Shown one piece after another: positions 1 through 9,441 of a DNA stretch of 52,582 bases. Every line of letters begins with the position of its first letter. Positions within the stretch are counted from its first letter, which is position 1. The notes beneath the pieces are model-generated. The model ran no database searches. It had not been told where the DNA came from and was given only the letters and a program-made list of their open reading frames with translations. The stretch covers positions 1 through 52,582 of the forward strand of contig JAAYDF010000180.1 in NCBI GenBank assembly GCA_012729395.1, in the 5' to 3' direction. Both the position numbers and the translations under genes were made by a program. Origin of the DNA: Phycisphaerae bacterium (lineage in GTDB: Bacteria > Planctomycetota > Phycisphaerae > UBA1845 > PWPN01).

Positions 1-3
1 ACT

Positions 4-79
4 GGGTGGCACTGGTCTGTACCCAGACCAGTGGCTGTCCGCATTTGGCCACGGGTCGGAGTACCGACCCATGCCACCC
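4..79. repeat. Three-way-junction palindromic intergenic element
   Basis: Three nested inverted repeats form a cruciform-like structure. The outer stem is GGGTGGC (4-10) with GCCACCC (73-79). Hairpin 1 is ACTGGTCTG (11-19) with CAGACCAGT (24-32), a perfect 9-bp stem. Hairpin 2 is GGGTCGG (53-59) with CCGACCC (64-70) and loop AGTA. The arrangement resembles REP or MITE-type interspersed palindromes. No second copy is seen in this window, so the family assignment is inference. Confidence 0.6.
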
Positions 80-153
80 TCGATACTTCGCCTTTGGCAA
101 CTTGCCACTGAACGGCGGATGCACCCCAGGCGAAGCACGCATGGTCGCCGCCG

Positions 154-182
154 TTGATAGCCGCGTGATTCGGCGTTACACT
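154..182 (+). promoter_or_regulatory. Putative sigma70-type promoter for tRNA-Lys
   Basis: The -35 TTGATA (154-159) and -10 TACACT (177-182) are separated by exactly 17 bp. Predicted transcription would begin near 189, about 115 nt before the mature tRNA-Lys, leaving a 5' leader to be removed by RNase P. This is a consensus match by eye only. Confidence 0.45.
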
Positions 183-304
183 GGTTGCGTGGTGTGCGTC
201 TTTCGCGCGTCCGCGGGCCCTGCTTGGCGGCATCCCCCGCCAACCCGTGCCCGTGCCGCGAACCGTACCCCACGCGGACTGCCACACCGACCGCAGTCTG
301 GTCC

Positions 305-377
305 GAGGGCGTAGCTCAGTCGGTAGAGCAACGGCCTTTTAAGCCGTGGGTCCTGGGTTCGAGTCCCAGCGCCCTCA
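305..377 (+). tRNA. tRNA-Lys (anticodon TTT)
   Basis: A full cloverleaf can be drawn. The acceptor stem is GAGGGCG (305-311) with CGCCCTC (370-376) and discriminator A at 377. The anticodon stem ACGGC/GCCGT encloses the loop CTTTTAA, giving anticodon TTT. The T arm is CTGGG-TTCGAGT-CCCAG. No 3' CCA is encoded (the next bases are AATT), so CCA must be added enzymatically. It decodes AAA/AAG lysine codons. Confidence 0.97.
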
Positions 378-491
378 ATTTACCAGCCTTTGCCAACCGT
401 GCCTCATTGTTGGCAGGACAACCACTTAGGGCGGTTTCAGTTCTAAGGCGGGTTTGCGCTGCTTTGTCAGGCGTAGTCCGTTTGTACGGTC

Positions 492-604
492 TAAAGCATT
501 TCACGCAATGGCGTAGCGGCCGCCGCCCCGGTGGCCGGTGAACTCGCAAGGAATACGCCGGTCGCCACGGGGGGCGACCGCTACGATGGAGCGTGAATCG
601 CTCC
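492..604 (+). repeat. MITE-like palindromic element, copy A
   Basis: About 113 bp that align almost base for base with 12595-12709. The left end reads AGCATTTCACGCAATGGCG and the right end GGGGCGACCGCTACGATGG followed by AGCGTGAATCGCTCC. Left and right ends are imperfect inverted repeats of about 33 bp. The central core (556-586) is a hairpin with stem GGTCGCC/GGCGACC. There is no ORF, so it would need a transposase supplied in trans. Confidence 0.75.
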
Positions 605-947
605 ATCCTTGTTCTCCTGCCCCTTTTGTTCCGAGCGAAGGGAGGAGACGACGGAAAGAAAGCAGAAGGCATCAAGGCAGCAGACAGGAGCCAGAATCAC
701 CGCATTACCAAGGACGTTTCCGGATCTTGGCGAAGCTCCATCACCTGGCCAATGGACGCGCGAAGACCGCAACCGCAATCACAAGGCAGCAGAGGCCAAG
801 GAGAGCACCTCTGCTGCCTTGGTTGCTTCTTCGTTCATACAAACCGACAAGCCAATCCCGACCGCTTCCTCACCCGTGACATCGCTGCGCCGCGTCAAGG
901 GCAGGCGGCCCGGCTCTGATTGACGCCACCGTAGCGTTCGGCGCTAA

Positions 948-1044
948 GTCCCCGTAGCGATCATCCCCTGTGGTGACCGGCGTATTTGCTGGAAATCCAG
1001 CGTCCTCCAGCGGCGGTGGCCGCTACCTGATTTCGTGAAATGCT
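948..1044 (-). repeat. MITE-like palindromic element, diverged inverted copy D
   Basis: Read on the minus strand, this segment begins AGCATTTCACG, then GGTAGCGGCC, then AATACGCCGGTCACCACAGG, and ends near GATCGCTACGGGG. The order and spacing follow copies A (492-604) and B (12595-12709), but with many substitutions. It is therefore an older copy in the opposite orientation. Confidence 0.55.
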
Positions 1045-1296
1045 CCGAGCGGTCTTGTGCAAGTGCGTAGCACTCTCGTGGGTCCGAAACAAGAACCATC
1101 GGTTGGCATGCGGGCCATCGCCGCGACAGATTGGCCTAGGACCACTTGGCCCCCCGCGAGCCATGAGCACGCGCAATACGTCGGCCCGAAAGCAAACGAC
1201 AGGCTCATCGCTGCACCCATGGGGCGCCAGGCCGCAGGAAACGGCTCGCCATAGTGCTTGGTGGTCAGCCGATGGAGCAAAGCTCGCACACCATCG

Positions 1297-4200
1297 CTAC
1301 GGACAGGGCCCCGTCGCGTCGAGCCGGTTTCTCACGGCCACCAAGTCGAAGATGTTAACCTGCCCATCGGTGTTGACGTCCGCTCGGACGCTGTCGGCGG
1401 TCACCGGCTGGTTCAATTGGTCGCGGATCTGCTCCAAATCAAGAAGGTCCACTGTGCCATCGCCGTTCACGTCGCCGGCCAGGACGCAAAATGAAAACCG
1501 CGGACCCAGCATGGGGTTGCCGTCGGCATCGACCAAACCCGCCAACGCCACCGCCAGGCAGGTCGTCTCGGCCACGCCGCTCAGTTGAACGGTCATCTGG
1601 TCGCCCGCCAGACCAACGTTCTGGACTACCCCCACAGAGACGCTCACTTCCGACTCATCCGCCACGCCGTCCGCCGCGAACACCGGCTCGCTGAAGGCGA
1701 CGACCAGCTCGCTCACCCCGCCGAGGCGACCCTCACCGAAGGCAAACAAGCCGCCATCAAGAGGCAGATCAAGGTCGAACTCCCCGGCCGCACCGTGTGA
1801 CTTTCGCGAAACCGCGCCAACCACGGTAGGAAGACCAGCATATTCGTATGCCCCCATGTCCGCGATAGCCGTGCCGTCGCCGTCGCCATCCACGATCCGC
1901 GGCGCTCCGTCGAAATCCCTGGTGCCGATGGGCAGGCCCACGGTATTGGTGCCCGCATCAATGCAGGGCGACCCCGGGCGCAACCGGTAGTTGCCCCAAG
2001 GACTGGCGAATTGAGGGTCGGCGTCGATGTTGCCCGTGCCCGAACAACCACCTTGGATGTTGCAGTAGGAGACGGCGACACTCGCTTCGGTGGAACGATA
2101 CAACTGTGACCCGTAGGGTGCGGTGTTGCCCCAGAAAATGCTGTTGACCACACTTGTAGAGTCCTTAGCTGCCTGGATCACGGCGAGCGCCCCACCGGAA
2201 CCCCGGTCTCCGCCGGCCACGTTACCCACAAACGTGCAGTAACGGAATCTGACCTCGGTCTTCGTTCTGTTAACCACCCCTCCCCCGAAGGCAACGCTGC
2301 CGACAGCTCGGTTGGCATGGAAAACGCAATGGGTCACCGTAGCCTGACTGTTCTCTGCATTGTACATTCCGCCGCCCTTGATCCCCGTGTTACCAACGAA
2401 GGAGCAGGCCATGACGGTCGCGTCACTATACTGTCCATTGCGCATCCCTCCGCCGCTTGCGACGATGCTCGTGGCGGAATTCCTGCTAAACAGGCAACCC
2501 ACAACTCTCGGCACCGCGTGATCGTCGTTGTCCATCCCGCCGCCGTCTCCAGCCGAGTTGCCGGTGAAGCTGCATCGCACGACCGTGGGGCTGTTGTTGC
2601 AGTTATACATACCGGCACCCCGCAAGACGGCTGTGTTATCCCGGAAGAGGCAACCCGTCACACTCGGGCTACACCCGTTGTTGTACATCCCCGCGCCCAA
2701 TTGGGCAGCAGAGGCGGCACCGCTGGCGTTCCCGCCGGTGATGGTGAAACCATCGAGGGTGGCATCGTCGGCCCCGACAACCACATGGAAACTGTTATCC
2801 TGCCGCGTGGGCTCGTCGTGGGCCACTTGGCCGTTGTCGTTGCCCAGGAGGTCGCCGCTGAGGATGGTCTCGTTGGCGTTCAGGTCGCGGTCCGTTGGGG
2901 TAAAAACGGTCGGGTCCTCCGTGCCCGCGAAACCGCCGAACAACGTCACGCCCGGCTTCATGGCGAATGATTTTGCCCGGTCACCGTCGCCCGTCGGAGT
3001 GTAGATCCCCGCCGCCACCCAGACCCAGTCACCTGTCTGCGCCGCGTTGATGCCCGCCTGCACGGTCCGCTTGGCTGTCGCCCAGCTCGAGCCGTCGTTG
3101 GCATCGTCGCCGTCAAGCGTCACAAAGACAATGACCGGCCGCCAGTACACAGCCGTCTTAACGCCGCTGGGCTCGAGGCCATCCTTCCACGCCTTGGCCT
3201 TCAGCGTCGTCGGCGATTCAGTGCTGACCGACACACTCTCTCCCGATTCTACCGTCGGGTCATCCTCGGTCGGGTCGCGGCCATCGGTTGTGTAGTGGAT
3301 GATCGCCCCCGGTGTCGTACAGGTGATGGTCACCTGCTGCGAAGCGTTGATGGGCCCACTGTCGGGATCGAACGCCGGTGTCGAAAGCACCGGGGCGGCC
3401 CCCTCATAGGCTCCCATGTCCACGATGGGCGGCGTACCGTTGCCGATATCCGGAATACCAGCCTCATCAAGAAATCGGGGCCCGCCAGCCAGATCAACGG
3501 TCACGCCAGCGGGTACCTCGGCATTCTTGCCCGCGTCGATACACGGACTGTCGGCCAGTAAGCGTAGATCGCCGTAATCATCATCAGTGGTACCCCAGAT
3601 GCCGTCCGAGCCCGGGCTTGGGTGACGCACGAACACCGGATCACAATTGATGTTACCTTCAGTGGCTTCCCATCCGCGAACATCGCAGTGGAATGGCGTA
3701 ACCTGGTAGAGATCCGGAGCGATGGCAGCCTCATTACCCCACACAATGCAATTGGCGATGGTCATGGGTGACGACGAGGACGAGCTGTAGTTATAATACA
3801 GCCCTCCCCCGGTGGCGGCGGAGTTTCCACTGAATACACAGTTGCGGATCAGTGAGGGCGCGGTCCCCGCATACACTCCACCCCCGCTGCTGCCGGCTGT
3901 GTTCCCGCTGAAAATGCAGTTGGTGATTGGGGTATCTCGACCTCCGCCGGCTACCCCGCCACCCGAGTACGCAGCACGGTTGCCAGTGAAAACACAACGA
4001 TCCAGCATGCTGAATGAACCGAGAAGGCAAAACCCTCCTCCAAAGTCTGCCGAGTTGTTGTGGACAACGTTACCACTGATCTGGGTCGAAAGGAAGGAGC
4101 TAGAGACATAGGCCGCGCCTCCGCTGTGGCGAGCACTGTTCCCTGCAATCGTATTGCGGCAGATCTCCATACTGGCGGAGTAGCAGTAGATGCCCCCTCC

Positions 4201-5115
4201 CTCATAAGCAACATTGCCTGTGATCTGGTTGTCGTTGATTGTCCCCGTCACGTCGTAATACCGGGTGAAGGCAATCCCGCCGCCCCACGATTCGGCAATG
4301 TTGTTCGCGATCCTGTTACCTATCACGATCGATGTGTTGGCAGAAATGCCCCCACCACTGCCTGCCGTATTACCCGCAATCGTGTTATCCACAAACGTCG
4401 ATTGATAGGCAAAAACCCCACCGCCATCGTATTCCGCAACATTGTCCTTGATTGTATTGCCGGCCACCGTCACCTGCGACAAGAACATCCCGCCGCCTGT
4501 GGAGGAAGCGACGTTCTCGGTGATGGTGTTGGCGGTTATCATCGCCTCACACGCCGCGATGGAGTAGAGGTAGATACCGCCTCCTATGTCGGCGCGGTTG
4601 CCGATGATTCTGTTGTTCTCCACGACCGCAGAGCTTCTATAGCTGTAGATCCCGCCACCATAGGTTGAACGATCGCGATATGTGCCGATGCCATTGGTGA
4701 TCGTGAAACCGTCGATACGGGTGCGCTCGATTGCGTCTAACGGTATGGTCACAACGCTGCCGACCTGGTTACCGTCCAGGATGGTTTCATGGGCGGTGAA
4801 GTCTCGATCGGCGAGAGCGAAGTTGGCTGGATCCTCGGTACCGGCCAGGCCGCCGTAGAGGGCGACGGCGTCCTTGAGGGTGATGTTTTCTACATAGGTG
4901 CCGGCCGCGACCCAGACCTGATCGCCGGCGGCAGCCGCATCCAGGGCGGGCTGTACGCTGGTGTAGGCATCGGCCCAACTGGTGCCGTCGCCCGCCCCGG
5001 TCGCCCCGGAATCCACGTAGACGACCGTCGCCCCCCACGTGGGACACACTGCAAACAAGACAGCCAGAATCGTGCCGCACATACCAGTCCGCGCGAGCTG
5101 ATCCACGTTAGCCAC
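1297..5115 (-). CDS. Secreted double parallel beta-helix protein with dockerin domain
   Basis: 1272 aa, exported and probably cell-surface. A GTG start is followed by a hydrophobic signal segment (residues about 12-28; an ATG at residue 12 is an alternative start). Residues about 30-550 form a right-handed beta-helix rich in N-x-I/G-N-x-A-x-x-G-G-G repeats, closing with MGAYEG typical of choice-of-anchor Q type proteins. Residues about 565-640 resemble the chitobiase/beta-hexosaminidase C-terminal domain (IIHYTTDGRDPTEDDP). A second beta-helix runs to MGAYEY near residue 1090. The last ~60 residues are a type I dockerin with two Ca-binding loops, DVNGDGTVDLLDL and DVNTDGQVNIFDL. Beta-helices of this kind often bind or cleave polysaccharide, but no catalytic residues could be assigned. 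No cohesin partner lies in the window. The stop abuts about 0.9 kb of non-coding DNA. Confidence 0.88.
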   Translation of the reverse strand: MANVDQLARTGMCGTILAVLFAVCPTWGATVVYVDSGATGAGDGTSWADAYTSVQPALDAAAAGDQVWVAAGTYVENITLKDAVALYGGLAGTEDPANFALADRDFTAHETILDGNQVGSVVTIPLDAIERTRIDGFTITNGIGTYRDRSTYGGGIYSYRSSAVVENNRIIGNRADIGGGIYLYSIAACEAMITANTITENVASSTGGGMFLSQVTVAGNTIKDNVAEYDGGGVFAYQSTFVDNTIAGNTAGSGGGISANTSIVIGNRIANNIAESWGGGIAFTRYYDVTGTINDNQITGNVAYEGGGIYCYSASMEICRNTIAGNSARHSGGAAYVSSSFLSTQISGNVVHNNSADFGGGFCLLGSFSMLDRCVFTGNRAAYSGGGVAGGGRDTPITNCIFSGNTAGSSGGGVYAGTAPSLIRNCVFSGNSAATGGGLYYNYSSSSSSPMTIANCIVWGNEAAIAPDLYQVTPFHCDVRGWEATEGNINCDPVFVRHPSPGSDGIWGTTDDDYGDLRLLADSPCIDAGKNAEVPAGVTVDLAGGPRFLDEAGIPDIGNGTPPIVDMGAYEGAAPVLSTPAFDPDSGPINASQQVTITCTTPGAIIHYTTDGRDPTEDDPTVESGESVSVSTESPTTLKAKAWKDGLEPSGVKTAVYWRPVIVFVTLDGDDANDGSSWATAKRTVQAGINAAQTGDWVWVAAGIYTPTGDGDRAKSFAMKPGVTLFGGFAGTEDPTVFTPTDRDLNANETILSGDLLGNDNGQVAHDEPTRQDNSFHVVVGADDATLDGFTITGGNASGAASAAQLGAGMYNNGCSPSVTGCLFRDNTAVLRGAGMYNCNNSPTVVRCSFTGNSAGDGGGMDNDDHAVPRVVGCLFSRNSATSIVASGGGMRNGQYSDATVMACSFVGNTGIKGGGMYNAENSQATVTHCVFHANRAVGSVAFGGGVVNRTKTEVRFRYCTFVGNVAGGDRGSGGALAVIQAAKDSTSVVNSIFWGNTAPYGSQLYRSTEASVAVSYCNIQGGCSGTGNIDADPQFASPWGNYRLRPGSPCIDAGTNTVGLPIGTRDFDGAPRIVDGDGDGTAIADMGAYEYAGLPTVVGAVSRKSHGAAGEFDLDLPLDGGLFAFGEGRLGGVSELVVAFSEPVFAADGVADESEVSVSVGVVQNVGLAGDQMTVQLSGVAETTCLAVALAGLVDADGNPMLGPRFSFCVLAGDVNGDGTVDLLDLEQIRDQLNQPVTADSVRADVNTDGQVNIFDLVAVRNRLDATGPCP

Positions 5116-5349
5116 CCCCAGATAAGACCATTTGAGAGTACGACCTCACCACCATCCGACACTTGACGGACCTCGGCTATGCACTTCTGTGAGTCTACCA
5201 GAGTCGCAGCAATGCCGCAAGCAGTAGTTCCCCACCCAACGAACATTGGGAGGCCGGACGGCGGAGGCGACCGTCGGCCGCATATAGGGGTTTACCCGTA
5301 GTGGTCGGCCGCGACCAGGCTGGGCAAACGACACTGTGGTCGAATCGTG

Positions 5350-7062
5350 TCAGTCGCCGGCTCGCGTGATGCGCGGGCGGCGGGCCAGTTCCAGGACTCG
5401 CCGGGTCAGTGGGTCGGGCTCGCGCAGGTCGGCGGGGTTGTTGGTAATCAGCGTGGGGATGGCCCTCATGCGTTCGTAGGTCTCGATGCCTTTGTCGAAT
5501 TGCTTGCCGCCGGGCGTCAGGTGGTAGTAGCCGATGAGCCGGGTGTGGTCGCCCCACAGGAACTGGCAGATGTCGTGCTGAGCCTCGACGTGCTTCTGGG
5601 CGAGATCGCCCCAGCCCTCAAGGATATGCGCCTGGGCAAAACATTGCCGCTGGAACGAGATCTCGGTAAGGCCTTCGCCGGCCAGCACAAGCTCGGGGTA
5701 CACCGCCGCGAACTGCTCCTGCAGCACGTGCAGAGCGGCGATGGTGTTCATGCCCTGCACACTCGCGTTGTCGGCGTTCCAGGTGCACAGCGTCTGGTCG
5801 AGGAAGGTCACGTCGGTACTGGTACGCCCGCACACCTCGCCGACCACATCGATGAGTTTGTCGCGCCACACGCCCAGACCGGGGTGAATGAAACCCATGC
5901 GGGTGTAGTCGTGCGTCTCGGGCGGCCAGTGCCAGCCGTCGGGCTGGTTCTTGTCGATGGTGCGCAACTGGAAATCACGAACCACCTGGAAGAACGGGTG
6001 CTGGTAGTACACCGAGAAGTAGTTGAAATGCGGCATGACGTGGAAGCCCATGTCGCGGGCCTTGGCCATGTAGGCAATCGCCTGTTCGCTCGGGATGTAC
6101 TCGGGGTAGTTCACGTCGTACTTGTCGGTGCGCCAGCCGGACAGGTGGATCAACGTCTGCGACGGCGGGTGCGCAGCGGCAAGGGCGTCGAGCATGTCCG
6201 GGTTGGTGCCCGCCCAGCAGACGGCCAGCGAGATGTCCGTGACCCATGCGGGGCGATGCCGGCGCTTCTCGGCCAGGTCGTAAGCGGTGGCCATCCACTG
6301 TTTGTAGCGCTCCGCGGGCACGCGCCAGTCGCCCTTGTAGACATTGAGTCGCCACTCGATGCCGCCGGCGGTACGGTTGTCCCACAGCGGGCCGGGCGAT
6401 TCGCTCTCGAAGCCCACCTCGGTGCGATCGCCGTGCCGCGTCAACTGCAGAGCCTTGTAACGGTAGTCGCGGTCCTCGCAGTGCACCATGAGCGAGAACG
6501 CGCCCCGGGTCGCGACGGTGAGTTGCGCGTTCCAGTCACAAGGCCAGCGAAACCGGTTCGTAGGCGGATGGGGCTGATCCACGCGGAACTGCAGGCCGTT
6601 CACGCACGGCAACGTGACCATGCACTCCGCGTGAAGCGGCACGGTCCAGCGCACCGCCCGCAGCGCCCGACGGTTGGACAGGCCGTCCGGGGTGATTCGA
6701 ATATCGCCGGTATCAGGGTCGGTCACAACGAGGAGGGTCCGCGTCGTGTCCGCACCCGAGACTTCGACGCGCGCCGCGAGTTCGGACAGCCTGCGAACGG
6801 CGACCCGCTCGTGCTTGTCGACATTCAGCAGCGAACCGTCGAGGTACAGCAGGTCGATGCCCGGGCCGGCCGCCGCCGGGCTGGCGAACTCGACGTCGCT
6901 GCCTGCCGGCCGGACCCCGCGAAGAATGGGGCCGTCGAAGTCCGCCTCCACCGTGGCGGTGCGGACGGTGAGCTTCGTCCCGTTGATCTCGATGGCCGCG
7001 GGGCGGGTCGCCGGGGATGCCGCAGCCAGCGACCACGCGAGCAGATAGACCAGACAGAACAT
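5350..7062 (-). CDS. Secreted glycosidase-like TIM-barrel protein (DUF6259-like)
   Basis: 570 aa with an N-terminal signal peptide (MFCLVYLLAWSLAAASPA). The start is supported by a strong GGGAGGA site just upstream. The N-terminal third is a beta-sandwich-like region. The middle and C-terminal part read as a (beta/alpha)8 barrel: GFHVMPHFNYFSVYYQHPFF, then TDVTFLDQTLC with an Asp in nucleophile position, and LVLAGEGLTEIS with a Glu in acid/base position. This layout resembles clan GH-D/GH-like uncharacterised families such as DUF6259, and suggests hydrolysis of a polysaccharide outside the cytoplasm. Family name and substrate are inference. It is transcribed on the minus strand, divergently from the PEP-CTERM gene, with its own upstream region. 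Confidence 0.72.
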   Translation of the reverse strand: MFCLVYLLAWSLAAASPATRPAAIEINGTKLTVRTATVEADFDGPILRGVRPAGSDVEFASPAAAGPGIDLLYLDGSLLNVDKHERVAVRRLSELAARVEVSGADTTRTLLVVTDPDTGDIRITPDGLSNRRALRAVRWTVPLHAECMVTLPCVNGLQFRVDQPHPPTNRFRWPCDWNAQLTVATRGAFSLMVHCEDRDYRYKALQLTRHGDRTEVGFESESPGPLWDNRTAGGIEWRLNVYKGDWRVPAERYKQWMATAYDLAEKRRHRPAWVTDISLAVCWAGTNPDMLDALAAAHPPSQTLIHLSGWRTDKYDVNYPEYIPSEQAIAYMAKARDMGFHVMPHFNYFSVYYQHPFFQVVRDFQLRTIDKNQPDGWHWPPETHDYTRMGFIHPGLGVWRDKLIDVVGEVCGRTSTDVTFLDQTLCTWNADNASVQGMNTIAALHVLQEQFAAVYPELVLAGEGLTEISFQRQCFAQAHILEGWGDLAQKHVEAQHDICQFLWGDHTRLIGYYHLTPGGKQFDKGIETYERMRAIPTLITNNPADLREPDPLTRRVLELARRPRITRAGD

Positions 7063-7409
7063 TCGGTTCCTCCCATGCTACCGTCAAACGGGGAGTCGCC
7101 CACCCGCCAGCGAGCGGACCACCCCTCAGGCGGTGGGGCAGGATTATACCGACGCTCCCCCGCCGCCGGTACCCGCCGTCCAAAGCTCTGTGCACGGCAT
7201 GGTCTTGTGTGAATCCCTGCTCATCACGCCCCCCCCAGACGACCGCAGTCCGCAATCGCCAAGTTCCGATAACATGCTTGCCTTCAACTATTTCGATTAC
7301 ACATACTCCCAAGTAGCGAAACCACCTTGCCAACGCAGGCCAAGGTTCTTATACTTCACAATCTGGACGGGAAAAGTACGTTTGGCATAGCGTTTCCGAG
7401 GAGGGGAAC
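7063..7409. other. Divergent intergenic region with promoter
   Basis: About 350 bp between two divergent genes encoding secreted proteins. It carries the ribosome site of the minus-strand gene at its left edge and a near-consensus promoter for the plus-strand gene at 7327-7355. No further gene or hairpin is convincing here. Confidence 0.5.
7327..7355 (+). promoter_or_regulatory. Strong sigma70-type promoter of the PEP-CTERM gene
   Basis: TTGCCA (7327-7332) and TATACT (7350-7355) are separated by exactly 17 bp. Transcription would start near 7362. That gives a leader of about 48 nt that ends in the GAGGAGGGG ribosome site (7398-7406) before ATG 7410. Confidence 0.6.
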
Positions 7410-8309
7410 ATGACAAGTGTGAGCACCTGGCGCAGCTGTGCGCCCATCGTTTTTGTGCTGGTATTGGCGACCGCGGCCCAGGCATCGCTGTTCGGCGGTG
7501 CGGGGGATTACAACGCTTTCATCCTGAACGATCTGAGCGCCTCCGGCGGCGATACCGAAGGTCGGCTGGCTGTCGGGCACAACACCACCATGTCTGGCTA
7601 CAGCGTAGGATCGCGCCTCAGCAATTCCTATGGCACACTCGATTCTCTGGTTGTTGGTAACAACCTCAATGCCATCGGCGGCTGGCAGGTGTTCAACGGG
7701 AACGCCGTCTACGGCAACACGTTGATTAGCGCTCCCAGCATCGTCTCGCCGAATGCCATTCGCAAGGATACTCCGCTCAATTTCGACTCCATTGCCGTCA
7801 GCATGCGGACGCTATCCAGCCAGTTGGCGAGCCTGCCGGACAACGGCACCTCCAACTACCAATGGACCACGCTCACCATCATCGGCACCGACCCGACGCT
7901 CAACGTGATCACCATCGATCCCGATGACTGGGCTGACGCGTACGACCGCCAGATCACCGCCCCGGCCGGCTCCACCATGATTGTCAACATCCCGGGGACC
8001 AGCAACTCGATGAGAGGCGGTCTCGCCCTCAATGGCGTGGATCGAGGCCATGTGCTCTACAACTTCTACGAATCGGCCAGCATCACCTCAAGCTCGATCG
8101 CAGTCATGGGCAGCATCCTGGCGCCTTATGCGTCAGCCACCATCAGCGGTGGAGCCTTTGAAGGTAATGCGATCTTGCTGAATGCCACCCAGACCAACGG
8201 CGGCGAATTTCACGACTACCCGTTCGTCGGCGTACCCGAACCGGCTACCATCGGAATGCTGCTGATCGGCGCCATCGCGTTCTGGAGAAGAACTCGCAGC
8301 CGGGCGTGA
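7410..8309 (+). CDS. PEP-CTERM protein with choice-of-anchor A domain
   Basis: 299 aa secreted protein. An excellent ribosome site, GAGGAGGGG, precedes ATG 7410. The signal peptide ends near ATAAQA (residues 20-25). The body, from LFGGAGDYNAFILNDLSASG onward, matches the choice-of-anchor A type: a beta-solenoid-like module described in surface proteins that carry varied C-terminal anchors. The C terminus is a typical PEP-CTERM sorting signal: VPEP, then a hydrophobic stretch (ATIGMLLIGAIAF), then WRRTRSRA. PEP-CTERM proteins are processed by exosortase, usually in exopolysaccharide-producing bacteria; no exosortase gene lies in the window. It stands alone with its own promoter. Confidence 0.9.
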   Translation: MTSVSTWRSCAPIVFVLVLATAAQASLFGGAGDYNAFILNDLSASGGDTEGRLAVGHNTTMSGYSVGSRLSNSYGTLDSLVVGNNLNAIGGWQVFNGNAVYGNTLISAPSIVSPNAIRKDTPLNFDSIAVSMRTLSSQLASLPDNGTSNYQWTTLTIIGTDPTLNVITIDPDDWADAYDRQITAPAGSTMIVNIPGTSNSMRGGLALNGVDRGHVLYNFYESASITSSSIAVMGSILAPYASATISGGAFEGNAILLNATQTNGGEFHDYPFVGVPEPATIGMLLIGAIAFWRRTRSRA

Positions 8310-8552
8310 TGAGACCGGAATAACGGCTGGTGGCTCACCCACTCTCTTCGCTTTCTTGGCGACCTTCTGCCGCTCGTCGGCGCTGCTTCACCCTGTCCGC
8401 TGCCCTGCTCGCCGACGCGGCTCCTCGTCGCCTGCTGCTCAAGCAGCGCGATGTCTGCCTGCCACACCTGCGGGACTTGTCCGGCGGCAGATTGATTACG
8501 CAGTGCCGGGCTTCGCATTCGCGGGTGGAAGGCCTGACCAACATCGGTTGCG

Positions 8553-9335
8553 TTACATCCGCAGGTAGAACGTGCCATTCTCCTGCGACACCCGGCACGG
8601 TCGACCAAACGCCTCGCTTAGCACAGTGGAGTTGAGGACGTCGGCCTTAAGACCGCAGGCCAGCGTCCGTCCCTCCCGCAAAACCATGACGCGATCGATC
8701 CAGTCGCCGACCTCCTCGATGTGGTGGGTGACCAGAATGGTATTGGGGGCGCGCTCCTGGTGACACAAATGTCGCAGATCGCGAAGAAACGCATCGCGAG
8801 CGGCCGGATCCAAACCGGAACACGGTTCGTCCAGAATGAGCAGCATCGGCTCGTTCACCAGAGCACGCGCGATCAACACGCGTTGCTGCTCGCCTTGGGA
8901 AAGGTGCTGGTAGCAGTCGTGGGCTAACGTGGCGGCATTGACGCTCGCCAGTGCCCGTTGAGCCCGAAGAACTTCGTCTGGGGTGAACTCGCGATACAGG
9001 CCCATCGAACTATCCAGGCCGGAGAGCACCACTTCCAGGGCGGTATCGCGCGCGGGCATCTGTAACAGCAGAGCAAAGCTGACCCATCCGATCGTCTTAC
9101 GCAGAGCCGGCAGGTTACACTCGCCGTAGAGTTCACCGAGTACCCGAACGGTCCCATCGGTGGGCCATTCATACCCGGTGACGATCTTCAACAGCGTCGT
9201 CTTACCCGAGCCGTTGACGCCCAACAGTGCCCAATGTTGGCCGGGCTCGATCGTCCAGTCCACTTTGGAGAGAATCGTTCGCCCCCCGCGCTGGAACAGA
9301 ATGTCTCGCAACTCAAGCACGTTCATGGCATCCAT
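8553..9335 (-). CDS. ABC transporter ATP-binding protein
   Basis: 260 aa single nucleotide-binding domain. Walker A is GVNGSGKTT near residue 37. The signature LSQGEQQRVLIARAL is followed by Walker B LLILDEPCSGLDP and the switch histidine in ILVTHHIEEVGDW. It resembles ATPases of the YlmA/ModF group, cytoplasmic proteins that couple ATP hydrolysis to an importer or act without a permease. No permease or binding protein is adjacent, so the substrate is unknown. The start chosen is the ATG at 9335 (GGAG upstream); a GTG at 9356 and an ATG at 9326 are alternatives. It is divergent from the IS1380 transposase, so possible partner genes on that side may have been separated by that insertion. Confidence 0.85.
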   Translation of the reverse strand: MDAMNVLELRDILFQRGGRTILSKVDWTIEPGQHWALLGVNGSGKTTLLKIVTGYEWPTDGTVRVLGELYGECNLPALRKTIGWVSFALLLQMPARDTALEVVLSGLDSSMGLYREFTPDEVLRAQRALASVNAATLAHDCYQHLSQGEQQRVLIARALVNEPMLLILDEPCSGLDPAARDAFLRDLRHLCHQERAPNTILVTHHIEEVGDWIDRVMVLREGRTLACGLKADVLNSTVLSEAFGRPCRVSQENGTFYLRM

Positions 9336-9441
9336 TATCCCAGATCTCCATGACACTTACCACGGCGTATACTGAGGTGACGAGTTTTCCAATGAATACA
9401 GGCGAACACGAACCTTACTCCGCTGAAATCTGGAGAATCCA

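Larger units (their letters stand above)
378..1296. other. Intergenic stretch with MITE copies, no gene supported
   Basis: About 0.9 kb between tRNA-Lys and the convergent end of the beta-helix gene. Open frames here have no recognisable domains, no convincing ribosome sites, and overlap one another in different frames. The only structure I can support is one direct MITE-like copy (492-604) and one diverged inverted copy (948-1044), each listed separately. The remaining sequence (about 605-947 and 1045-1296) shows nothing recognisable. Confidence 0.5.

Noticed and set aside
5347-7212. Long open frame on the plus strand (621 codons)
   Set aside because: It is antisense to the glycosidase-like gene, has Val/Gly/Arg-rich composition typical of GC-rich shadow frames, and shows no domain or ribosome site.
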